64,000 nt of DNA. It comes from Oscillospiraceae bacterium. GTDB lineage: Bacteria; Bacillota; Clostridia; Oscillospirales; Ruminococcaceae. Shown one piece after another: positions 36,586 through 44,967 of the stretch (within the stretch, counting starts at the first letter, position 1; the number at the start of each line of letters is the position of its first letter). Position numbers and translations under genes: made by a program. The notes beneath the pieces are model-generated. The model made no database searches, was not told the origin of the DNA, and saw only the letters and a list, made by a program, of their open reading frames with translations. The stretch lies in assembly GCA_017427265.1 (NCBI GenBank), contig JAFRTG010000009.1, positions 22,882 through 86,881 of the forward strand, in the 5' to 3' direction.

Positions 36586-37611
36586 ATGACGAACGATGAA
36601 ATTATTGAGAGTGCCAGACGTAAAAATCTGGTCGAGTATTTTCAAGCCTGTGGCTATACGTTACAGAAAAAAGGAACTGAGTTTTATGTCAACGAGATCA
36701 AAGGTCTGACAATCAACCCGAACAGCAATGCATGGTATCACCATTACCAGCGAGCTGGCGGCTACAACGCGATTGATTGTCTTTGCAAAGTATTCGACAT
36801 GGACTTCAAAGAAGCTGTCCATGCTTTGACCGGAGAATATTTGCAGTCCGGCAAGCAGAGTCAGCAGACCGGTTGGTTTAAGAAAAAGAACACACAGGCA
36901 GCTTCGCCGCAGCAAACACCGACAGAACCGGTGAAGCAAAAGAAGGAAATTGAGATGCCGGAGAAAGCAGCAGCGAATGCTCCGCTGTTTGCTTACCTTC
37001 ACAAGACCAGAGGGATTCCGTATGATGTTATAAAAGAGTTCACAGATTCCGGATTGCTCTATCAGACGAATAAAAAATTCGGAAATGGCTTCAAGGCTAA
37101 TGCTGTTTTCGTTCATCGGGATCGTGAAGGCACTCTTGTCGGCGGTGAGCTGCAAGGTCTTGATCCGGTTTATCGGTTCAAGGGAATGGTTGCCGGAACC
37201 GGTGATACCGCTTTTCAGTTTGTGCCTGTTCCTGCAAAGGACGGCAAACTGAAACGGGCATATATCTTTGAGAGTTCAATCGACCTGATGAGTTTTTATA
37301 CCATGTTCCGTAAGGAACTGAAACTTGAAGGGACAGCATTTATTTCTCTCGCCGGACTGAAACCGACTGTACCAAAGCATCTGCAAGCTGAGGGAGTCGA
37401 AATCATTTCCTGTGTTGACAATGACACAGCCGGTCAGAATTTTGAGGTCGATAACGGATTCAGGAGATCAGATTTCGTGAAGGAGCATCTCGACGTAAAA
37501 GGTTTGAAAGACTGGAACGATCTTCTTCGGTATCCTGATGTTAAGCCTGAACCGGCTCGGACTATTACACCTGTCAATGAACAATATGCAGTAAGGAGTA
37601 TGATGCACTGA
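36586..37611 (+). CDS. DUF3991/Toprim primase-like protein
   Basis: A 341-residue protein. The N-terminus (NLVEYFQACGYTLQKKGTEFYV...WYHHYQRAGGYNAIDCLCKVF) is the CHC2-like fold of element primases, with the zinc Cys residues not conserved. The DUF3991 segment (YLHKTRGIPYDVIKEFTDSGLLYQ) and Toprim region (FESSIDLMSFYTMF, ISCVDNDTAGQNFE with DND) follow. It probably primes replication of transferred single strands. TCAAAAAGGAGGATAGAAA precedes the ATG. Confidence 0.85.
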   Translation: MTNDEIIESARRKNLVEYFQACGYTLQKKGTEFYVNEIKGLTINPNSNAWYHHYQRAGGYNAIDCLCKVFDMDFKEAVHALTGEYLQSGKQSQQTGWFKKKNTQAASPQQTPTEPVKQKKEIEMPEKAAANAPLFAYLHKTRGIPYDVIKEFTDSGLLYQTNKKFGNGFKANAVFVHRDREGTLVGGELQGLDPVYRFKGMVAGTGDTAFQFVPVPAKDGKLKRAYIFESSIDLMSFYTMFRKELKLEGTAFISLAGLKPTVPKHLQAEGVEIISCVDNDTAGQNFEVDNGFRRSDFVKEHLDVKGLKDWNDLLRYPDVKPEPARTITPVNEQYAVRSMMH

Positions 37612-37928
37612 TGGATAAGACCAATGAACCGAAGCCCAAGAAGAATGATCCGGTGATTCATGTTTCCCTTCATGAAGATGAACTGAAAGCACTTCTTTCG
37701 ATTCTAAATCTCTTTAAGGAAGAAGATATATCGGAGCCACGAAAAGACGGAAAGCAAGCAGAAAAAATAATGGACGTTATCTTCAAATACAGAAAAGCAT
37801 ATAAGAGGAGTGACGGAACGCACTACACGATATGCTTTTTTGAATCGCAAGCGGCAGCAATGATGAAGTTCTTTGCAAAGACTGTCCGAATGATAAAGCC
37901 GCTGAACGATAACAGTAACGAAACGTAA
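37611..37928 (+). CDS. small conserved element protein
   Basis: A 105-residue protein whose ATG overlaps the primase stop (TGATG), so the two are coupled. It is charged and mostly helical (HVSLHEDELKALLSILNLF...YTICFFESQAAAMMKFFAKTVRMI). I do not recognise a domain. It ends just before the oriT candidate. Confidence 0.7.
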   Translation: MDKTNEPKPKKNDPVIHVSLHEDELKALLSILNLFKEEDISEPRKDGKQAEKIMDVIFKYRKAYKRSDGTHYTICFFESQAAAMMKFFAKTVRMIKPLNDNSNET

Positions 37929-37941
37929 AAAAGTCAAGGGT

Positions 37942-38183
37942 TTGGGATTATCCCAATCTGCGGAGCAGACCGGAAGTTCCGTATTCATGATTTCTGATAT
38001 AAAATCCGAGAAATCTGAAATGGGTACGGAACTTCCAAAGCCGTCAAGGTCGCAGACTTTGCACATAGCTGGGTGTATACCCGGCGGTCTGTTTTGTATA
38101 TCGCGTGAAACAGCGACGTACAAAACAGAAAATGTGTTACCTCTCTCTTTCCAAAGTGTACGAAGTACGCTTGGAATAGAGAG
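37942..38183 (+). other. candidate origin of transfer (oriT) with nested inverted repeats
   Basis: Between the primase operon and the relaxases lie four inverted repeats: TTGGGA/TCCCAA (37942-37956); 12-bp arms GGAAGTTCCGTA/TACGGAACTTCC (37972-37983, 38025-38036); CTGTTTTGTA/TACAAAACAG (38089-38098, 38119-38128); and CTCTCT/AGAGAG with inner TCCAA/TTGGA (38143-38183). Between the last two is AATGTGTTAC (38131-38140), matching the pMV158 MobM nick site TGTG/TTA. The expected nick falls after 38136. Confidence 0.65.
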
Positions 38184-38232
38184 AAAACGAACAAAACCGA
38201 CTGCCAAACTGAAAAAAGAAAGAGGAACGACT

Positions 38233-39081
38233 ATGCAGAAATTCAGCGTTTCATTCTCACTCGGCAATGGTGCAGAGATTCATGGCGGAGACACTGACCA
38301 TTATTTCAATGTATATCTTGCCGAAAAAATCAAGAAAAACCAGCATGATCCTTGTATTGTGTTCATTATGAAGAACATAAAAGATACTTATCACCAGTTG
38401 TTTGATGAAGCACTTGAAAAATACAATTCCACGAAAAAACCATGTCGCAAAATTAAGGATTACTATGAGCATATCTCGTCCGGAAATCGTGAATCGCCGT
38501 TCTATGAAGCAATCGTTCAGTTTGGTGACAGTATCAATGCGCCTGTCGGCTCAGAGCGCGGAAAGATCGCAAAGCAGTTGTTGACAGAGTATATGAAAGG
38601 CTTTCAAGAAAGAAATCCTAATTTGCATGTATTTTACGCTGTGCTTCATATGGACGGGGCAAGCCCACGTTTAAGAATTGATTTCGTTCCATTCTATAGC
38701 AAAAATCATAAAAATGGATTGGTAAAAGGTGTTTCGATGCGAGCTGCATTGGAGGAAATGGGATACATTTCAAAAGGATACAGAGAGAATCATCTATCAC
38801 TTTGGGAACAGGCGGAGAGAAAAGTTATGAATCAGCTTCTCAAAGTGCATGGATATACCCGTGAGGACAAGCATGTGAAACACAAGCACATGAGTGTATA
38901 TGAATACAAAGAAATGCTGCGCAGAGATGCTATGATGAAAAATGCGAGAGCGAAAATCTTTCAGGAAGGAGATCTGCAAGCGATTAAGGAATTGCAGATC
39001 AAGTTGGCATCAGCTGAACAACAAGTTGAGCAGCAAGAAGCTGAAAGAAAAGAAAGGTGGAAAAAACATGGAACAGTTTAG
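38233..39081 (+). CDS. MobV-type relaxase homolog lacking catalytic His residues
   Basis: A 282-residue relative of the next gene, truncated to the relaxase domain. The MobV motif HxDExxPHxH reads HMDGASPRLR (139-148): the Glu is Gly and both metal-binding His are Arg. It should not nick DNA but could still bind oriT or dimerise with the active copy. ATG 38233 follows AGAGGAACGACT; the in-frame extension to 37942 runs through the oriT repeats and is rejected. Overlaps the next gene by 14 bp. Confidence 0.82.
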   Translation: MQKFSVSFSLGNGAEIHGGDTDHYFNVYLAEKIKKNQHDPCIVFIMKNIKDTYHQLFDEALEKYNSTKKPCRKIKDYYEHISSGNRESPFYEAIVQFGDSINAPVGSERGKIAKQLLTEYMKGFQERNPNLHVFYAVLHMDGASPRLRIDFVPFYSKNHKNGLVKGVSMRAALEEMGYISKGYRENHLSLWEQAERKVMNQLLKVHGYTREDKHVKHKHMSVYEYKEMLRRDAMMKNARAKIFQEGDLQAIKELQIKLASAEQQVEQQEAERKERWKKHGTV

Positions 39082-40936
39082 TATCAGTTTTGCTCTAGGG
39101 AAAGGTAGCGCACCTCATGGTGGAAATATTGAACACAACAATAGAGAGTTTCTCGCTAGCAACGTGAATGAGATTAAATCGCCATTGAATGTTGTTTTCA
39201 CAAGAACAGATATTGAGGATGCTTACCATCAACTGTTTGATGATGCACTTGAAAAATATAACGAAAAACAAAATAGACCATGCAGACGGATTCAGAATTA
39301 CTATCAACACGTAGCGTCTGGAAATCGTGAATCGCCGTTCTATGAAGCAATCGTTCAGTTTGGTGACAGTATCAATGCTCCGGTTGGATCTGAACGCGGC
39401 AAAATTGCCAAAGATATGCTGATAGAATTTATGAAAGGCTTTCAAGAAAGAAATCCCAATTTACATGTCTTCAACGCTACACTCCATCTGGATGAAGCAA
39501 GTCCGCATCTTCATATCGACTTTGTGCCTTATTATACAAAAGGACGAAAGAACGGATTAGAAAAGGGTGTGTCAATGAAAGCTGCATTAGAAGAAATGGG
39601 CTTCCGTGCGCAAGGAAAAATGAAAAATCAATTAGTCCTTTGGGTTCAGTCAGAGAAAAAAGTAATGGATCAGATTCTTAATTCGCATGGATATACCCGT
39701 GAGGACAAGCATGTGAAACACAAGCACATGAGCGTAGCCGACTACAAGACAATGGTAAACAGTCAAAAGACGATGCAAAGAATCGCAGCAAGACTTGGAC
39801 TGTCCGGAGAAGAACAGCGTTCACGGCAAGAGCTATATGCAAAACTGGCAGCATCCGAGAAGAAGGTTGAACAGTTGGAAGCTGAAAGAAAATCTCCTTA
39901 CGCTTGTTTTTATTACTCATCGCCGGACAAACAGATTTTCGTTCAGGACGTAATGCGGCAAGAGGGCATCCACTTCCGAGAAACAGACAACGGTTTTGAA
40001 GTGCAGGAATGCTTCGCCAGACGGATCAGGGAAATCGAGAAGACATATCAGGCTCCGGCGTCCACGATCCGCGACAGGCTTCGGGATGATATTGATAGTT
40101 TCCTCTATCAGTCAAAGTCATTTGACGAGTTCATCCAGAAGATGAAAGCCGCAAACTACGAAGTCAAACAAGGAAAATATATTTCTGTCAAGCCGCCTTA
40201 CGGTCAAAGGTTCACCCGATTGAAGTCGCTTGGAGAACACTATGACGAGTTTTCGCTAAAAAAGCGAATGAAGATCAAGGCGCGTTTTGAAGCACGCCTT
40301 GATAAACGCATCAAAGAACTGGAAGCTGAAAAGGCTACGAACCTTTGCGTTCTGCAAGAGGTTCGGCGGTATATTGTTGTAGTCGAAAAGGGCGATCTTC
40401 CAATCAGAAAGAAAGATAAAACGCAGCCATTCAGTTGGAGCAACGATCCGGAGATTGACAAGCTGCTTGCGTTAAACAACATGCTGAATCAAGGGATGAC
40501 CGTAGAAACGATCCGTAAAAAGGCAGAAACGCTTGAAGCAACCGCACAGACAAAAGGTGCTGAACTGGAACAAGCTGAGAACGATCTGCGTCAGTATCTG
40601 GAGATGAAAGAGAAAATCGAAATCGTCTTTGAAGGCAAAGCATCCGATGCATTTTCGCTGGAACAAGCAAAAGCTGCCGTCCGGCAATATCCGGATATTA
40701 ACGCATCAAACTATAGGAATATTGATAAGGTTGTCGATCCGGCGAAGGTGAAAGTTCAGGAACTTGCAGAGGAACATCGAGCTATCCGTTCAGAATTGAA
40801 AACCGTTACAGAAGCATTAAGCGTTATCGAAAAAGCAACCAATCACACCTATGTCGATCATTTGCTTGCAGATCAGCGCCGCATTGCCGCGTCGGAAGTG
40901 CTTATGAATGGTATCTATTCAGGAGAGTCGTTATGA
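39068..40936 (+). CDS. MobV-type relaxase (plasmid recombination/mobilization protein)
   Basis: A 622-residue protein. The N-terminal 270 residues form the Mob_Pre relaxase domain with intact motif HLDEASPHLH (140-149) and IDFVPYY. The remainder is a long coiled-coil region with several helices that probably contacts the transfer machinery. It should nick at the oriT just upstream and lead the strand into the recipient. AAAGGTGGAAAAAAC precedes the ATG. Two DNA blocks are identical to the upstream paralog. Confidence 0.88.
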   Translation: MEQFSISFALGKGSAPHGGNIEHNNREFLASNVNEIKSPLNVVFTRTDIEDAYHQLFDDALEKYNEKQNRPCRRIQNYYQHVASGNRESPFYEAIVQFGDSINAPVGSERGKIAKDMLIEFMKGFQERNPNLHVFNATLHLDEASPHLHIDFVPYYTKGRKNGLEKGVSMKAALEEMGFRAQGKMKNQLVLWVQSEKKVMDQILNSHGYTREDKHVKHKHMSVADYKTMVNSQKTMQRIAARLGLSGEEQRSRQELYAKLAASEKKVEQLEAERKSPYACFYYSSPDKQIFVQDVMRQEGIHFRETDNGFEVQECFARRIREIEKTYQAPASTIRDRLRDDIDSFLYQSKSFDEFIQKMKAANYEVKQGKYISVKPPYGQRFTRLKSLGEHYDEFSLKKRMKIKARFEARLDKRIKELEAEKATNLCVLQEVRRYIVVVEKGDLPIRKKDKTQPFSWSNDPEIDKLLALNNMLNQGMTVETIRKKAETLEATAQTKGAELEQAENDLRQYLEMKEKIEIVFEGKASDAFSLEQAKAAVRQYPDINASNYRNIDKVVDPAKVKVQELAEEHRAIRSELKTVTEALSVIEKATNHTYVDHLLADQRRIAASEVLMNGIYSGESL

Positions 40937-41655
40937 AGAAAAAATGCTCTGCTTCTGCTCTGAAATTACTGGCAATCATCGCTATGACGGTCGATCATAC
41001 CGCGCTGATGTTCGTTCCGCAGGAGAGTTTGCTCTATTATCTTATGCGACTTTTCGGTCGGCTGACCGCGCCGATCATGGCATTTTTCATTGCCGAGGGC
41101 TTTCAGTACACGCGCAGCCGGAAGAAGTATCTGCTTCGTCTTGCTGCCTTCGGATTGATCTCACAGCCGTTTTACGTTGCAATGATCTTCGGAAAAATAC
41201 CGGACAGTACGTTGAATCTGATCGGAAATTGGAACGTCATGGTATCACTTGCACTCGCACTTTTCTGTCTGATCGTACTGGAATCCAGACTGCCGGAAAC
41301 ACCGCGCCTGATTCTGGTCGCTGTTCTGATTTCACTCGGACACTTTGCCGATTGGTCGCTCATGATTCCGGTTTGGACGGTAATCTTTTATGTCTTCCGA
41401 AACGATTTCCGGAAGAAAGCAATTATATTTGCTGTTGCATGTGTTGTGCTGCAAACTGTAATCTTCGCAAAAAGTTATGATAGTTTCCTGATGTTCACAT
41501 ATCAGTACGGTACGCTTCTCGCGCTGATTCCGATCTCGCTATACAACGGCGAGCGCGGCTGCGTCCGGCATAAGAATCTGCAACGCTGGTTCTTTTATGT
41601 CTACTATCCGGCGCACATGCTGGTGCTGCTCGTAATCAGGGAAAAACTCATCTAA
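40933..41655 (+). CDS. TraX family membrane protein
   Basis: A 240-residue protein with about eight helices and the TraX signature SASALKLLAIIAMTVDHTALMF followed by RLFGRLTAPIMAFFIAEGFQYT. TraX in F plasmid acetylates pilin; in Firmicutes elements its role is unclear. The ATG overlaps the relaxase stop, so it belongs to the mobilization operon. Confidence 0.88.
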   Translation: MKKKCSASALKLLAIIAMTVDHTALMFVPQESLLYYLMRLFGRLTAPIMAFFIAEGFQYTRSRKKYLLRLAAFGLISQPFYVAMIFGKIPDSTLNLIGNWNVMVSLALALFCLIVLESRLPETPRLILVAVLISLGHFADWSLMIPVWTVIFYVFRNDFRKKAIIFAVACVVLQTVIFAKSYDSFLMFTYQYGTLLALIPISLYNGERGCVRHKNLQRWFFYVYYPAHMLVLLVIREKLI

Positions 41656-41692
41656 AGAGAAAAAGCGCAGGGCAGATGCCTTGCGCTTTTCA

Positions 41693-41968
41693 TTATAAAA
41701 ATTCAATTCGCAGCGTTTTTCCCATTGCGGTCGCAAGTCGTTTCAGCGTCCGAATAGACGGATTTGCGTTTCCGTTTTCCAGCTTGCTTATATCACCTTG
41801 TGCGATTCCGGAACGAGCAGCAAGCTCTTTCTGTGTTAAGCCTGTTTCCTTTCTCGCATCAATAATAGCCTGAATAATTGCGTATTCAGGTTCAAGTGCT
41901 TCCCATTCCTGACGAAATTCAGCATCTTCAAGCTGTTTATCCAGATACTTCTGAAAATCATCTTTCAT
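41693..41968 (-). CDS. Xre-family antitoxin (HigA-like)
   Basis: A 91-residue protein with helix-turn-helix ETGLTQKELAARSGIAQGDISKLENGNANPSIRTLKRLATAMG. It lies one base downstream of the toxin gene, the toxin-first order of higBA. The start MKDDFQK follows AGAGGAGAATTGATAT; the longer reading runs back into the toxin gene. It should neutralise the toxin and repress the shared promoter at 42340-42388. Confidence 0.88.
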   Translation of the reverse strand: MKDDFQKYLDKQLEDAEFRQEWEALEPEYAIIQAIIDARKETGLTQKELAARSGIAQGDISKLENGNANPSIRTLKRLATAMGKTLRIEFL

Positions 41969-41969
41969 A

Positions 41970-42323
41970 TCAATTCTCCTCTCTTGACAGGTAATCTGCT
42001 CGATAGCGCTTTGCTTTTTCAATCTCATTCTTAGGTGTCTTTTGCGTTTTCTTGATAAATCCATTTGTCAGTATAATCTTCCGTCCGATCATAAAGAAAT
42101 AAAGGACTCTGGAAATATCCGTACCAACTTTTGCACGCAATTCAAAGATTCCGTCTTCTAATTCTTCCGAGTAAGGCATTCTTGTTTGATAGCCGTTTGC
42201 CTTAACAATTCTAATAGTCATGAGCATTTTTGCTCTCATTTTCGTATCAAGACTGTTAAGAAATTCTTCAACTGGCTTTTCGCCCTTCTCTGTTGTATAG
42301 AATATGATTTCAAATTCCTGCAT
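41970..42323 (-). CDS. HigB/RelE-family toxin (phage Gp49-like)
   Basis: A 117-residue RelE-superfamily protein: FYTTEKGEKPVEEFLNSL, MPYSEELEDGIFELRAKVGTDISRVLYFF and FIKKTQKTPKNEIEKAKRYRADYL, the characteristic HigB/Gp49 blocks. It should cleave ribosome-bound mRNA when the antitoxin is lost, stabilising the element. The start MQEFEII follows CAAGGAGAATCAAA. Confidence 0.88.
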   Translation of the reverse strand: MQEFEIIFYTTEKGEKPVEEFLNSLDTKMRAKMLMTIRIVKANGYQTRMPYSEELEDGIFELRAKVGTDISRVLYFFMIGRKIILTNGFIKKTQKTPKNEIEKAKRYRADYLSREEN

Positions 42324-42339
42324 TTTGATTCTCCTTGAT

Positions 42340-42388
42340 ATAGGATTTATCCTATAATTATTGTAGCATAATTTTATGGATTTGTCAA
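42340..42388 (-). promoter_or_regulatory. toxin-antitoxin promoter with operator palindrome
   Basis: On the minus strand TTGACA (42388-42383), 17-bp spacer and TACAAT (42365-42360) form a near-consensus promoter. Just downstream lies the palindrome ATAGGATTTATCCTAT (42340-42355), well placed for autorepression. Confidence 0.82.
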
Positions 42389-42396
42389 GTGCTATT

Positions 42397-42738
42397 TCAA
42401 AAAAAGTGAATATGAAATTCCAGAACGATCCGCTGCCATGTGCGCGAGAGCCAGCGGCGGAGTTGGTTCCGGATGCGGCGGATTCCCTTGTTTTCCTTCC
42501 GAGCTGCTTCTTGCGCACGATTCATTTCACCGATGAACGCCAGCGTTTTCGTTTCCACGATTCGCTTAATTGCGTGCTGCGCTTCAGCTTCGGAATAGCC
42601 TTCGCGCAGAAAACCGTTGTATGTACGCTCAATGTACTCCTTCACACCCGGCACGGTCAGATACAGTCTGCACTGATCTTGCAGAAACATAACTGCGTAG
42701 TCCGGCAGTCCTTCAAACATATCAAAAGTGTTATTCAT
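42397..42738 (-). CDS. hypothetical element protein
   Basis: A 113-residue protein with a strong ribosome site (AAAAGGAGGATGACCT). The N-terminal half is acidic and helical (DYAVMFLQDQCRLYLTVPGVKEYIERTYNGFLREGYSEAEAQHAIKRIVE); the C-terminus is very Arg-rich. No domain recognised. Confidence 0.65.
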   Translation of the reverse strand: MNNTFDMFEGLPDYAVMFLQDQCRLYLTVPGVKEYIERTYNGFLREGYSEAEAQHAIKRIVETKTLAFIGEMNRAQEAARKENKGIRRIRNQLRRWLSRTWQRIVLEFHIHFF

Positions 42739-42788
42739 AGGTCATCCTCCTTTTTCAATCAGTAACGTATATGGGTATAGAGCATGGA

Positions 42789-43457
42789 TCACATAATCCA
42801 TGCTCTTTCCGGTAATGCTTCACACAGTTTGTCCAGTTGTTTGGCTGCGTTACTGTATGCGTAGCAGCCTTCATTGCAAAAATCGTTATAAGCCTTCTCG
42901 ATCTCCTTAACCGTTTCGATGATACTGTGGTTATCATCTTTCAGGATGCCGAAGACTGCTTCCAGCCGGTCATACTTCTCACGGATCGACCAGAATGCTG
43001 CCATTGCGCTGACGCATTGACCGATAACCGAAAGCATGTCTTTCTTTGTCAGCTGCATGATTCGCTTTCCGCTGACCGTCTGAGCAAGCTCGGATTCGTA
43101 CTGACACAGCCCGTAGTAGTCTTCTTCGACAGTATCAAAGCCGATGCACTGAAAGCGATTACCCATGAGAGCAACCGTGCAGTCATCGAAATGCTCCGAG
43201 ATTAGTTCGTCATCGAGAATGCTGTAGAGCTGATCCGCTTCTGCGGAAAGATCGGAAAACATCATCTGGAACTCGTAGAAGTCTTCTTCTTCGCCGTCCA
43301 TTGCTTCAAGGATGTTTTCATCATCCCATGCGTAGCGGATTTCGTCACACTCTGAGCAAATGTCGCACAACTCATTGTGAATCAGCTCATAGCCAAGCAT
43401 TGCAAGTGCCGGTCGCTTATAGCGGAGATTCCGCGCACGTTCAGCTTTCTTGCTCAT
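42789..43457 (-). CDS. hypothetical element protein with N-terminal Cys cluster
   Basis: A 222-residue, acidic, largely helical protein starting MSKKAERARNLRYKRPALAMLGYEL, with CDICSEC near residue 34. It starts at ATG 43457 behind GGAGGATCGACAGC and overlaps the upstream gene by 17 bp. No known family comes to mind; its position in a run of small genes suggests an accessory role for the element. Confidence 0.7.
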   Translation of the reverse strand: MSKKAERARNLRYKRPALAMLGYELIHNELCDICSECDEIRYAWDDENILEAMDGEEEDFYEFQMMFSDLSAEADQLYSILDDELISEHFDDCTVALMGNRFQCIGFDTVEEDYYGLCQYESELAQTVSGKRIMQLTKKDMLSVIGQCVSAMAAFWSIREKYDRLEAVFGILKDDNHSIIETVKEIEKAYNDFCNEGCYAYSNAAKQLDKLCEALPERAWIM

Positions 43458-43938
43458 GCTGTCGATCCTCCATTTGTTCCCGAAAGGCATCATCAAGCTC
43501 CATTAAGATCTTGAATGCAAGGTCTGTAAATGTATTGCTGAACTCGCTGCCGTCGATTCTTCTTGCAAATTCAAGCAAATCTTCTTCTTCGCCGCTTATA
43601 GTCAAGCTGTGTTCAGAGAAAGAGTAAAGCGTTCTGTTGTACTGAATGCCGCCTTTCATGTCATTGTAAAGATCGTAGTATTCACTTTTCACGCCGTCCA
43701 CGGTCAGACCGTCCTTAACATATGCATTATGCATGAGATGCAGGAATGTATACAGAAGACCGCCAAACTGGTCATCGTTCTGAACGTAGCAGTTCAGATC
43801 TGCATCGGTTGTGGTCGGAGTAATATCTCCGTCATCCACACCTTCTATCTGCCATTCAGTAAATACAGAGTCATTCGTTACGGTACGAGCAATCAGCTCC
43901 ATTGCGCGAACAACTGCGCAGCGTTCTTTCGTGTTCAT
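43441..43938 (-). CDS. hypothetical protein, paralog of the gene at 45308-45577
   Basis: A 165-residue acidic protein. The first 90 residues (MNTKERCAVVRAMELIARTVTNDSVFTEW...VDDGDI...YTFLHLMHNAYVKDGLTVDGV) align with the shorter minus-strand gene at 45308-45577, so an ancestral gene was duplicated. Its leader carries a 32-bp repeat shared with the gene at 44696. Function unknown. Confidence 0.72.
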   Translation of the reverse strand: MNTKERCAVVRAMELIARTVTNDSVFTEWQIEGVDDGDITPTTTDADLNCYVQNDDQFGGLLYTFLHLMHNAYVKDGLTVDGVKSEYYDLYNDMKGGIQYNRTLYSFSEHSLTISGEEEDLLEFARRIDGSEFSNTFTDLAFKILMELDDAFREQMEDRQHEQES

Positions 43939-43946
43939 AGCTCCCG

Positions 43947-43978
43947 CCTTTCTGCCGGGATTCGCCGCCCGGCTCGGC
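43947..43978 (-). repeat. 32-bp leader repeat, copy 1
   Basis: Identical to 44919-44950. On the minus strand it contains GCCGGG...CCCGGC hairpin arms and ends with CAGAAAGG just before the start of the gene at 43938. Confidence 0.85.
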
Positions 43979-44061
43979 ATCTCTTACAACCTATACTATT
44001 TTATGATGCAACAGTCAGGCAGACTGGTAGTTTTATTAGTTACCTTCCTTTCCTGTTGAGA

Positions 44062-44418
44062 TCAGATGTTCAGCCACTTTTCCCAAGTCCTTCGCATTGG
44101 TTCTTCATGACAGAACCAGAATGCCTGTTCTTCGTGTTCAGTCCATTGCTGCGCCAGCTTCGCTGCATCCCACGGATTCAGGAAAACGCACTTGCCAAGC
44201 GCTGCTGTTTTGTACCGCCGAGGGACGCAGCCTTTTCCGGGTTCATAACCGCGGATACAAAATTCTGTGTAGTGAGTGCCGTCATAATAGCCTGTCAGGA
44301 TGCCGCTGCTCACACAGTATTCTTTCAACGGTCCAGCTCGTCCCGGAATGTAGTATAGATGCTCGATCACATACCATAGAACCGTGCCGGTTATCAGCGG
44401 TCTTTTCTTTCTTTTCAA
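44062..44418 (-). CDS. hypothetical element protein
   Basis: A 118-residue protein read from TTG 44418, which has AAGGAGG with ideal 7-8 nt spacing; the ATG at 44445 lies upstream of that site and lacks its own. A hydrophobic-aromatic core is seen (TGTVLWYVIEHLYYIPG), along with CIRGYEPGKGCVPRRY. No known domain. A GTTGCTACTAGTAGCAAC palindrome lies in its leader. Confidence 0.6.
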   Translation of the reverse strand: MKRKKRPLITGTVLWYVIEHLYYIPGRAGPLKEYCVSSGILTGYYDGTHYTEFCIRGYEPGKGCVPRRYKTAALGKCVFLNPWDAAKLAQQWTEHEEQAFWFCHEEPMRRTWEKWLNI

Positions 44419-44453
44419 AGCGGCAACCTCCTTTTCGTGGTGCATTCCGAAAA

Positions 44454-44471
44454 GTTGCTACTAGTAGCAAC
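44454..44471. repeat. palindrome, copy A
   Basis: GTTGCTACTAGTAGCAAC, identical in core to copies B and D; located in the leader of the minus-strand gene at 44062-44418. Confidence 0.88.
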
Positions 44472-44480
44472 CTAGCAGCA

Positions 44481-44663
44481 TCAGACTCTACTTGCGAACA
44501 TGGACGAGATCGTTTTGTAGTACCCTTTGCGCTCCGTAGGCTCGACTTCTGTTTCTGCCAGCTCATGCAGTTGCGTCCCTGACATATAGGGACAATCCTT
44601 TTTGAGAATTGTGCGATCCGGAAAGATAACTGCTTTCCAGTCTTTGCAGTCACACAGTTTCAT
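44481..44663 (-). CDS. small hypothetical protein
   Basis: 60 residues (MKLCDCKDWKAVIFPDRTILKKDCPY...), behind GGCAGAAAGGAACTATT. Three Cys and an acidic middle are the only features. The leader matches that of its neighbours, which supports translation. Confidence 0.55.
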   Translation of the reverse strand: MKLCDCKDWKAVIFPDRTILKKDCPYMSGTQLHELAETEVEPTERKGYYKTISSMFASRV

Positions 44664-44695
44664 AATAGTTCCTTTCTGCCGTTATCGGCTTCGTA

Positions 44696-44911
44696 TCAGT
44701 CAAAATGAACCGGAAGGTTCATATCCTTTGCTCTTTGTACGATCTCTGCGCCTTTGCGTTCCCAATAGTCAATCCGGCGTTCCTGTGCCTGTGCAGTTGT
44801 GGCTTCACCGAGATTATAGTATTGATCTGCCGCCCTAGCAGCATTGCCTTTCATCGTGAGAGTATATTCATAAGCGAAGGTAAAGATTTCAGCAAGTTCT
44901 TTCGGTTCCAT
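44696..44911 (-). CDS. small hypothetical protein
   Basis: 71 residues, helical and charged (MEPKELAEIFTFAYEYTLTMKGNAARAADQYY...). Start supported by AAAGGATCAGTT. The upstream leader is one of two identical 32-bp hairpin repeats. Confidence 0.6.
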   Translation of the reverse strand: MEPKELAEIFTFAYEYTLTMKGNAARAADQYYNLGEATTAQAQERRIDYWERKGAEIVQRAKDMNLPVHFD

Positions 44912-44918
44912 AACTGAT

Positions 44919-44950
44919 CCTTTCTGCCGGGATTCGCCGCCCGGCTCGGC
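44919..44950 (-). repeat. 32-bp leader repeat, copy 2
   Basis: Identical to 43947-43978; ends in the ribosome site of the gene starting at 44911. Confidence 0.85.
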
Positions 44951-44967
44951 TCCGTTCTAAAAACAGG

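Noticed and set aside
37942-38232. In-frame upstream extension of the first relaxase
   Set aside because: It would translate the inverted repeats of the oriT candidate; a good ribosome site and a start aligned with the paralog lie at 38233.
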